Shown in pieces: positions 58,301 to 64,000 of a DNA stretch of 64,000 bases (positions are counted from its first letter, which is position 1; each line of letters starts with the position of its first letter). Origin of the DNA: Acinetobacter ursingii DSM 16037 = CIP 107286 (GTDB taxonomy: Bacteria > Pseudomonadota > Gammaproteobacteria > Pseudomonadales > Moraxellaceae); NCBI RefSeq assembly GCF_000368825.1, contig NZ_KB849719.1, forward strand, positions 124,001 to 188,000, read 5' to 3'. The notes beneath the pieces are model-generated. The model made no database searches. It was not told where the DNA came from and saw only the letters and a list, made by a program, of their open reading frames with translations. Made by a program: the position numbers and the translations under genes.

Positions 58301-61300
58301 AAACAGCGGTTCAGGTTAAGGGTGCTGCTGGCACACAACTACAACTGTGGGTAAATGGCACACAGGTTTCTGAGAAACGCATTGGTAAACGTGCAATATT
58401 GCCTGACTTACAGGTTGCAGGTCTGGATTTTATCGGTGTCGATCTTGCTGTGGGTAAAAACAGTATTGAAGTTCGTCAAGTCGACATGATGGGTAATGTT
58501 CGGGATAGCAAACAGGTCAATGTGATTGTCCCTGACCAAATGGATAAGCTGTTACTTGAGTCAGCCAAAGTACAGCCGCAAGCCAACGGCCGTGATTATT
58601 TTAACGTGACCATGAAAATTGTTGACCGTAATGGCACATTGGTTTCTACCAGAACTCCAGTTACGCTCGACAGCTCGATTGGTAAAATTGAGTTGACTGA
58701 CCTGGACCCGAAACAACCTGGTATTCAGGTGTTTGTTGAGGGCGGTACACTTGTTGTGCCAATAAAGGCGCCAATTGAGGCGGGTGAAGGAACGCTGTCG
58801 GTTGAAAGTGGTATTTTTCATAGCAGTACACCAATACGTTTCTTACCTGATTTACGTCCGATCATTGCAGTTGGTTTGGTAGAAGGATCAATTAACTTTA
58901 AGAAATTTGACCCGAAACAGTTAAGCAATGTCGGTTCGCAGGATGGGTTTGAGGAAGAACTGCAAGAGATTTCATCATCGGACAATGGCAAAAGCAATGT
59001 GACAGGGCGTGCAGCCATGTTCCTGAAAGGGAAAGTCAGGGGTGAATATCTACTAACCCTTGCCTATGATTCTGACAAGGATAAAAACCAGCGTCTGTTC
59101 CGTGATATTCGTCCAGATGAATATTATCCAGTTTATGGTGACTCGGCAGCGAAAGGTTTTGATGGACAAACAACCAGTAAACTGTACGTGCGTGTGGATA
59201 AAGGCCGTTCCTATGCCATGTATGGTGATTATGTTACCCGTACTGAAAATGATGAGGGCCTGGCTTTAGGTCAATATAGCCGTTCATTAACAGGTGTTCG
59301 TGGGGCTGTCGAAACAGACCGCTATAAAGTCACGGCCTTTGCCGCACAGACCAATACGCAACAGGTGACCAATGAACAACGTGCTATGGGGATTTCAGGT
59401 CCGTATAGCATGGGTAATGTCAATACCGATGATGTGCTTGCCAATAGTGAAAAAGTTGAGGTGGTGACCCGTGACCGCGATAATCCAGGCCTGATCATTT
59501 CGCGTAGCACTTTGGCACGTTTTACCGATTATGAAGTGGATACCTTTAGCAACAGCATTTACTTAAAAGATCCTGTACCAAGTGTCGATGCTGACCTGAA
59601 TCCAGTCTATCTGCGTATTACAGTGGAATCTGAGCAGGGTGGGGATGAATACACGGTTGGTGGTGTTACAGGCTCGGTGAACCTGCTGGAGCAGGTGAAA
59701 GTGGGTGGGGCTTATGTAAAAAGCAATAATCCACTAACGCAGGACCAGTTGGCCAGTGTCAATACCGTGGTGAAATTTGCCGACAAGGGTAAATTCATTG
59801 CTGAGTTTGCCCGTTCTGAAAATATCAATGACGGTTTAAACTCTTTAACACAGATTAACACCACACCAGATGCAACAGGTAAATTATCGGGTAATGCTGC
59901 ACGAGTTGAATTAAACTATTCTTATAAAGACTTGGAAATGAAAGTTTATCATAACCAAGCTGATAGAGAATTTTATAATACAGCGGCACCTATTACTGCT
60001 GGTCGTAAGGAAAGTGGTATAAAAGGGCGTGCGCAACTGGGTAAGATCGGTTTGGCAAAACTGGAGGCCATCCGTACTGAAGATTTGCAAAGTGGTGTCA
60101 ATCAGGGTGTTTCTGCCAGTATCGAACGTGCGATCAGCCGTATTGTCGCGGTTGAGCTGGGTCTCAAGTATTACGATGAGTCTAAGAATCCAGCATTGTT
60201 GGGGGCTTCACAAACAGCGCCGTATCATGGTTTAACCGCACGTACAAAAATCACCACACAGCTTCCTTGGCAGGGTTCAAATGTTTTTGCTGAATATGAG
60301 CAGGATATTTCCGAAGCTGAGCGCCGTATTTTTGCCTTGGGTGCAAATTACCAGATTAATTCAAAACTGCGTGCCTATGGTCGCCATGAGTTAGTGTCCA
60401 GTATTCAGGGACTGTATGACCTAAATAACAATCAGCGTCGTAATGTCACAGTGTTTGGTCTGGACAGTAAATATAACAATAACGGTACGGCATTTAGTGA
60501 ATATCGTGTTCGCGATGGCATCAGTGCGCGCGAAGCTGAAGCTGCAATCGGTTTACGTAACCGTTGGGAACTGGAAAAAGGCTTCTATGCAACCACCAGT
60601 TTTGAACAGGTGAAGTCATTGTCAAAAGCAGATACCGATAACCAAAATTCCGATAACACTGCTGCATCTTTAGGTGTGGAATATCTGGCCAATCCAAACT
60701 GGAAAGCTGTTGCGAGAATTGAAGCACGTTGGGCTGACCAGTCTGACACCATCCTGAATAATCTGGGGATTGCCTACAAATATTCCAATGACGTGACTTT
60801 ATTGGCGAAAAATGTAGTTAGCCTGACTGATAGTAAGAATGAAAACAGTGGTGATCGCCTGGTTGATCGTTTCCAGGTGGGGGCTGCCTACCGTGACACT
60901 GAGCACAATCGTTTTGATGCGCTGACCAAGGTGGAATACCGCTATGACAGTAACAAGTCAGATTTAAATAATCCATACTTAAAGCATGTCTATATTTTTT
61001 CAAATCACTTGAATTATCATCCAAGTCGCGATATTACCCTTTCAGGCCAATATGCAGTTAAAAATGTGGACACAACGTTCTCTGGTTTGGAGTCAAGTGG
61101 TATGACACATATGCTCAGTGGTCGGGCAATGTATGACATCAATGAACGTTGGGATGCGGGTATTCATACAGGCGTGTTATGGTCGAACATGAGTTCGGGC
61201 CGCCGTGTTTTGGTTGGGGGGGAAGTGGGCTATTTGCTGGCTGCAAACCTCTGGTTATCAGGTGGTTATAACTTCTCTGGCTATAAAGATGATGATCTGG

Positions 61301-61410
61301 TGGATAGTGACACAACTCTTCAGGGCGCATATGTACGCTTTAGATTCAAGTTTGATGAGAACCTGTTTTCTCGCAACAATTCTACCGTGAACGCTTCAAG
61401 AGAACCATAA
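55318..61410 (+). CDS. Giant outer-membrane protein with DUF11/SdrD-B-like domains and C-terminal beta-barrel
   Basis: This is a 2030-aa exported protein. A signal peptide (to about QYGYA) and the shared GSSIQNIAYATYVAPDG module open it. Asp-rich VDTNKNGQFDTDDQ, a carboxypeptidase-regulatory-like domain (about 485-580), a DUF11 domain (about 625-740), an SdrD-B-like domain (KIFTDCNRNGVQDTGE, about 750-800) and an invasin/Big-1-like section near 1090-1130 follow. From about 1175 to the end, alternating aromatic strands with short turns look like a large outer-membrane barrel, ending RFRFKFDENLF plus a 13-residue tail. The start is GTG at 55318 with GAAGGG upstream. It is probably the surface platform or translocator of the cluster; inference from architecture. 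Confidence 0.8.
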   Translation: MLQQKQSNAFHNMTFMLSTLTVSILSAQYGYAANMPEVGSSIQNIAYATYVAPDGKSQQSVSNTVEINVSALYAIALTTPPVQEIEPSTRVIWANTLVNNSNAPVNVQLETLTINELSNVKIYVDTNKNGQFDTDDQQLTTNVALAVGQSVHLWVVATASATLTESQQLNLPLKATLVEDNSVIATATDSAISYGPQLVATKEVVQKTFEPSANASYDLNYTLAITNQGKKAARPVDVMIDGQAQKMVLLVDDLPANTTFKSAQLKNTQAKVLYKQTGNNYTTTLPSDLSKVDQLVVGFPQIEANTTEQVDLTVTMNRNIAKTTVKNTYKVSYATTNSQKEVLSNPALTVVGGLAAINNKSGDFQNVLTTGSVNKPLYLEAQNASCNADRYTADKVKIKIKSAKTGDLEEVIGVETGPNTGVFHYTLPTAFAEVGVSYDALLQTIKRDQVQVSLTDCLDAQGNSTQTFTDISTQVLIDPYGTVFDAKTGLPVAGATVTLLDQNGQPIADNIAYKLDEQTGELVTIPAKQITNSEGKFIYPLVKAGTYSFVVDTTTIPGNTRYSFVSDKSVYPSFPADKAVDLEWSYAGKFTLNNADPALNIDIPIDPDLTVPTSPLFVQKVATNKNSEIGEFEEYTVTVANRGTVDSKDVSITDTLPRGFIYVQGSMRIDGTKVADPLGGKGPYLKLGLGTLTPSKEVKVQYRVYIGPNALNGDGINRVRAKDGQGIESNEASAKVEVTPGAMISDGFIVGKIFTDCNRNGVQDTGEVGVPGVRIYLEDGSYVVTDSEGKYDLYGISAKTHVLKVDRTSLPVDSELVLIGNRQAGDPNSRFVDLKRGELHRADFAIANGTGQCSQALLQQIAERKKRIEQDNTNLEQVLRSDLTIDPVFSKITDVKGQPASGCISAQGIRANCNLDFSKEQAKKLKEVTFEPEKSGVASSVALPLTETLAATESVPAESTQAAKMLSLETVLENAANNQLEIINLKDGQLLGYAQTAVQVKGAAGTQLQLWVNGTQVSEKRIGKRAILPDLQVAGLDFIGVDLAVGKNSIEVRQVDMMGNVRDSKQVNVIVPDQMDKLLLESAKVQPQANGRDYFNVTMKIVDRNGTLVSTRTPVTLDSSIGKIELTDLDPKQPGIQVFVEGGTLVVPIKAPIEAGEGTLSVESGIFHSSTPIRFLPDLRPIIAVGLVEGSINFKKFDPKQLSNVGSQDGFEEELQEISSSDNGKSNVTGRAAMFLKGKVRGEYLLTLAYDSDKDKNQRLFRDIRPDEYYPVYGDSAAKGFDGQTTSKLYVRVDKGRSYAMYGDYVTRTENDEGLALGQYSRSLTGVRGAVETDRYKVTAFAAQTNTQQVTNEQRAMGISGPYSMGNVNTDDVLANSEKVEVVTRDRDNPGLIISRSTLARFTDYEVDTFSNSIYLKDPVPSVDADLNPVYLRITVESEQGGDEYTVGGVTGSVNLLEQVKVGGAYVKSNNPLTQDQLASVNTVVKFADKGKFIAEFARSENINDGLNSLTQINTTPDATGKLSGNAARVELNYSYKDLEMKVYHNQADREFYNTAAPITAGRKESGIKGRAQLGKIGLAKLEAIRTEDLQSGVNQGVSASIERAISRIVAVELGLKYYDESKNPALLGASQTAPYHGLTARTKITTQLPWQGSNVFAEYEQDISEAERRIFALGANYQINSKLRAYGRHELVSSIQGLYDLNNNQRRNVTVFGLDSKYNNNGTAFSEYRVRDGISAREAEAAIGLRNRWELEKGFYATTSFEQVKSLSKADTDNQNSDNTAASLGVEYLANPNWKAVARIEARWADQSDTILNNLGIAYKYSNDVTLLAKNVVSLTDSKNENSGDRLVDRFQVGAAYRDTEHNRFDALTKVEYRYDSNKSDLNNPYLKHVYIFSNHLNYHPSRDITLSGQYAVKNVDTTFSGLESSGMTHMLSGRAMYDINERWDAGIHTGVLWSNMSSGRRVLVGGEVGYLLAANLWLSGGYNFSGYKDDDLVDSDTTLQGAYVRFRFKFDENLFSRNNSTVNASREP

Positions 61411-61412
61411 AG

Positions 61413-62453
61413 ATGAAATATGTCACACCTGCCTTGCGTCAATTTTATCGTGGTGCTGTAACTGTTGTGGTTTGCTGGAGCGTGATGGTTTGGGCAAAAA
61501 ATCCTGATCATTTGGCTGCACCTGTTATGGCGCAAGATTCTCCAGATACTACAGCCCAGTCAGGTATTTATAATCCAAAAGATCAACAGGTTGCTGCCTT
61601 GCAAACACGTCTCGTTCCTTTTTTGAATGAACAGGGAATTGAACGTTATCATGCTGTCAAAGCAGCCGCATGGTTGACTTATGCAGCCCATGAGGGAAGT
61701 GAAAAAAGTGCAACGGTTGCGCGAAAGGAGGCCCTTGCCCAGGCGGAAATGATTATAGTGGCATTAGAGCAAGGTCAGGCTAAGCAGTTAAGTTTAACCA
61801 CACCGATTCTGTCTACCTCAAGTGTAATGCGTCGGGATTTATGGGCAAATACTGAATTATTGAAACAGCATGCAGGTTTTTCCTGTGCCCAGTCTCAGAT
61901 TGCACAGGCAGAGGTGATGCTGGCCTGGGCAGCCGCTGAACATTGTGAGTTGGGCTGGCGACATTCACGGGAGCTGTTTTTATCAGCACAGCGCTTAATT
62001 GATCAGGCAAATAGTCGGGCGTTTAGTTGCAGTGCAGATGTTCCTCAACAGCTTCCGAAAATTAGTTATCCATCTTTACAGGAACTGAATGGCAGTGAGC
62101 AGGGATGTCATGGTGTGGTCGGAACATGGCCGATTTGGTCGCCACAACAAAAAACAGTCATCTCTGAAAATAGCCAGGTTGCTGATCAACCTGTGCCGAA
62201 TGTTGTACATTTTGCTTTGGATCAGGCAGTTTTATCGCAAGATTCCATCAATGTGCTCAATCAGATCGTGAACTTCCTAACAGCACATCCAGCTTACACC
62301 TTGACACTGTATGGATTTACCGATCAGCAGGCAAATGAACAATATAATTTAAAATTGTCCTTGCGTCGTGCGCAGGCAGTATCTCAATATCTAACTCAGC
62401 AAGGTGTTACCCTAAATCGTATTGCGACAGAGGCAAAAGGTAAGCCCAGCTGA
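61413..62453 (+). CDS. OmpA-family peptidoglycan-binding protein, C-terminally truncated
   Basis: This is a 346-aa exported protein starting 2 bases after the barrel gene. After a signal-like N-terminus there is a helical region with Cys pairs, then from about residue 260 the OmpA-like domain: VVHFALDQAVLSQDSINVLNQ, LTLYGFTDQQANEQYNLKLSLRRAQAV, and RIATEAKG. The conserved end of this domain, including the NRRV motif, is missing: the frame stops after KPS just where IS256-type sequence begins. It would tether the barrel system to peptidoglycan; the truncation probably weakens that. Confidence 0.82.
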   Translation: MKYVTPALRQFYRGAVTVVVCWSVMVWAKNPDHLAAPVMAQDSPDTTAQSGIYNPKDQQVAALQTRLVPFLNEQGIERYHAVKAAAWLTYAAHEGSEKSATVARKEALAQAEMIIVALEQGQAKQLSLTTPILSTSSVMRRDLWANTELLKQHAGFSCAQSQIAQAEVMLAWAAAEHCELGWRHSRELFLSAQRLIDQANSRAFSCSADVPQQLPKISYPSLQELNGSEQGCHGVVGTWPIWSPQQKTVISENSQVADQPVPNVVHFALDQAVLSQDSINVLNQIVNFLTAHPAYTLTLYGFTDQQANEQYNLKLSLRRAQAVSQYLTQQGVTLNRIATEAKGKPS

Positions 62454-62459
62454 TTAAAA

Positions 62460-62588
62460 ATGAAAACCCGTATCACACAAATGGATAGCCAAATCCTATC
62501 CCTATACGCCAAAGGCATGACGACACGAGATATTGTTGCCACATTCAAGGAAATGTACGATGCGGACGTCTCCCCAACGCTTGTGTGA
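62460..62588 (+). pseudogene. IS256-family transposase fragment
   Basis: The 42-codon frame with ILSLYAKGMTTRDIVATFKEMY and DADVSPTL is an internal piece of a Mutator/IS256-type transposase. Both ends are missing. It abuts the truncated OmpA gene on the left and IS481-type sequence on the right. Confidence 0.85.
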
Positions 62589-62589
62589 T

Positions 62590-62908
62590 TCATAGAGATC
62601 GTTTCAATTTAGCGATCTCTAAATCCATCTTGTAATTGGCGTGTTGAATCCGTTCATTGGATGGGTTGTATTGCTTCTGGACCTCATCAGAGAAAGGGGT
62701 TTCTTCACATAATTCAAAGTACCTTTCCATCGGTGTTTTACCTTTCAAAGCTGAATGTGGTCTCATCCAGTTATAGTCATGCTGCCATTCGGCTAGCTTG
62801 TCTTGGATATCTTCAGAATTAATATCGACAGTAGCGTAGAACTCAGATTTATCAGTCTTTTGAGAACGCTCTACCTTGCCATTCAAATGAGGTGAACCTG
62901 GTTTATTT
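62590..62908 (-). pseudogene. IS481-type transposase, C-terminal fragment
   Basis: Reading on the minus strand from about 62903, PGSPHLNGKVERSQKTDKSEF and WQHDYNWMRPHSALKGKTPMERY are the end of an integrase-core (rve) transposase of the IS481 type. The DDE start is absent because an IS66-type end begins at about 62909. An 8-bp inverted repeat AGAGATCG/CGATCTCT (62594-62601 / 62613-62620) surrounds the last codons. The IS481 assignment is from memory of the family pattern. Confidence 0.72.
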
Positions 62909-62994
62909 GTAAGCGTCCGCTGAACACACCTTCTGAATTCATCCTATAAGCCTTAATTTAGTCCCCACTTAGAAACAAGTGGGGACTTAAATTT

Positions 62995-63379
62995 ATGACT
63001 ACAAATAACCAGACATCCATCGCATCTCTTACGAAAAAACGAAGAACATACAGTGCTCAATTTAAACAGCAGATCGTTCAGGCTTGTAAAGCGCCGGACG
63101 TTTCAATTGCTTCAGTCGCTTTGCAACATGGATTGAATACAAATCTTGTATCCAAATGGATTCGCTTAATTGATGCTAAGCCAGGGGATGATCGTTCCCC
63201 CACTACCGAATAAACCTGCATTTATTGCCTTATCCTGTTCTGGACCATTAGATCCTACTCCTACTGACATATTAACGGTTCAAATTACTTTACCCCACTC
63301 AAAAGCAGAAATTGGCTTGAAATAGCAAGTATCAGAAATATCTGCTTTAGCAGAATTACTCAAGGCGCTTGCAACATGA
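62995..63379 (+). pseudogene. IS66 TnpA, frameshifted and with an amber codon
   Basis: The start MTTNNQTSIASLTKKRRTYS and VALQHGLNTNLVSKWIRLI match IS66-family TnpA. After DAKPGD the similarity continues in the next frame from about 63188 (NKPAFIALSCSGPLDPTPTD, QITLPHSKAEIGLK). There a TAG (63323-63325) stands where Trp is expected, and the tail QVSEISALAELLKALAT runs to TGA at 63377-63379. So there are two disabling changes. Confidence 0.82.
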
Positions 63380-63485
63380 TCCGTATTAATGAAATCTGGA
63401 TATCTACTCAGCCCGGCGGCTGGAACAGGGCAAATTTCACTGGGCTAAAGTTCACCTTGGTGAAACCGTGGCCCTCAGCCGAAAT
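63376..63485 (+). pseudogene. IS66 TnpB remnant with internal deletion
   Basis: ATG at 63376 overlaps the tnpA stop as ATGA, the normal tnpA-tnpB coupling. The first residues MIRINEIWISTQP are followed, in another frame from 63411, by ARRLEQGKFHWAKVHLGETVALS, so the middle of TnpB is deleted out of frame. Similarity stops near 63485. Confidence 0.8.
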
Positions 63486-63492
63486 TTAACTA

Positions 63493-63513
63493 TAATGAAA
63501 ATTTGGCTGAATT
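63493..63513 (+). repeat. 21-bp direct repeat, right copy
   Basis: Exact copy of 40691-40711. Here the sequence continues into TATATGAATCAC rather than an IS end. In one frame it reads NENLAELYESQTLQRLDNK before a stop, possibly the tail of a broken gene. Confidence 0.9.
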
Positions 63514-63616
63514 ATATGAATCACAAACCTTACAAAGATTGGATAATAAGCTAATAATTTTGGTAATATGATCTACAAATTTGATCTCTAAAAATAGTTG
63601 AAATGCAGGTGTGGTA

Positions 63617-64000
63617 ATGTCTTTAGTTTATTTCAGTGACAAAATAATTAAAAATATTTTTCACAACCTTGGCATCGACCTGAATCGCAGCGGTTTTCTG
63701 AAACACAGGGATGAGTTGAATCTAGGAGTTTTATTGGAATTGATACTGTTTATAAGATCACTAGATAAGATGAAAGGACATTATTTTTTAATCACATGGA
63801 ATAAGTTCTATTTTCCGGTTTCTGCTTATAAGTTTTATCCTTTTAAATTTCTTAGTAATGATCTTGGTCTGAAGAATACCCGTAGGATGCATATTGATAA
63901 TGTGGAATATAAAGTCAATTTATTTGAGTCGACATCACGGGTGGAGCTGTATTACGAGGTTCTCGATTTACATATTAAAAATGAGAAGTTAGTGAGGTTG
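63617..64000 (+). CDS. Unknown protein, N-terminal part (runs off the window)
   Basis: An ATG at 63617, preceded by CAGGTG, opens a frame of at least 128 codons with no stop to the window end. It starts MSLVYFSDKIIKNIFHNLG and continues with mixed helical/strand sequence rich in Phe, Tyr, Leu and Lys. There is no signal peptide and no recognised motif. AT-rich codon use fits accessory DNA. It is the first apparently intact gene right of the IS remnants. Confidence 0.5.
   Translation, partial: MSLVYFSDKIIKNIFHNLGIDLNRSGFLKHRDELNLGVLLELILFIRSLDKMKGHYFLITWNKFYFPVSAYKFYPFKFLSNDLGLKNTRRMHIDNVEYKVNLFESTSRVELYYEVLDLHIKNEKLVRL

Larger units (their letters stand above)
62909..63485 (+). mobile_element. 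IS66-family element, truncated left part
   Basis: The block begins with GTAAGCGTCCGCTGAACAC, an IS66-type terminal sequence. It contains an 11-bp hairpin AGTCCCCACTT/AAGTGGGGACT (62960-62970 / 62977-62987), then broken tnpA and tnpB. It ends at the junction near 63485 with no tnpC, so the right part is deleted. Confidence 0.75.

Noticed and set aside
62089..62271. Small ORFs on alternative frames inside the OmpA and barrel genes
   Set aside because: They are out-of-frame shadows with no ribosome-binding site and no recognisable composition.
62957..62990. Stand-alone terminator hairpin AGTCCCCACTT/AAGTGGGGACT
   Set aside because: It lies within the IS66-type end upstream of tnpA and has no T-run on the relevant strand, so it is treated as part of the element.

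Overview
The window looks like an Acinetobacter chromosome, probably from the A. baumannii/calcoaceticus range. The evidence is the gene order prc ... iscX-ndk-rlmN-pilF-rodZ-ispG-hisS-yfgM-bamB-der, an aryl polyene (APE) cluster of the type known in A. baumannii placed straight after der, and a queA/tgt/yajC/secDF block. No species can be fixed from sequence alone.

Region 1 (1-12.4 kb, + strand) is conserved housekeeping: the end of the Prc protease, a glycosyltransferase/PAP2 pair, iscX, ndk, rlmN, then a tightly packed run from pilF to bamB covering pilus assembly, cell shape, isoprenoids, histidyl-tRNA and the outer-membrane BAM complex, and finally der. A 23-bp perfect inverted repeat closes this block.

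Region 2 (12.5-30.3 kb, + strand) is one long operon-like APE cluster in which most genes overlap or nearly touch. It has a ketosynthase/chain-length-factor pair (apeO/apeC), a second ketosynthase (apeR), two ACPs, a ketoreductase, two dehydratase domains (one fused to the AMP-ligase), an aromatic-amino-acid ammonia-lyase for the aryl starter, acyl and glycosyl transferases, a thioesterase, a LolA-like carrier, an MMPL exporter, a lipoprotein, a halogenase-like flavoprotein, and a phosphopantetheinyl transferase for the ACPs. The expected product is a polyene carboxylic acid anchored to an outer-membrane lipid.

Region 3 (30.3-37.7 kb, - strand) holds secF, secD, yajC and tgt, then lemA-like and a membrane-protein gene that separate tgt from queA.

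Region 4 (37.9-64 kb) is accessory DNA. It starts at tRNA-Leu(CAA) with a tyrosine integrase, an AlpA-like regulator, an unknown gene and an IS3-family element whose OrfB carries an amber codon. It continues with a ~20 kb same-strand cluster of six exported proteins: three large paralogues with a shared N-terminal module, DUF11-like repeats and Asp-rich calcium-type loops; a 1321-aa protein with a PA14/GLEYA-like section; a 164-aa single-domain protein; and a 2030-aa protein ending in a predicted outer-membrane beta-barrel. A seventh gene, for an OmpA-family protein, follows and is truncated by IS debris. Remnants of IS256-, IS481- and IS66-type elements and a 21-bp direct repeat (40691-40711 and 63493-63513) bracket this cluster. 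It is the best candidate here for an undescribed system: a modular surface fibre or adhesin assembled on a dedicated barrel and held to peptidoglycan by an OmpA-like protein.
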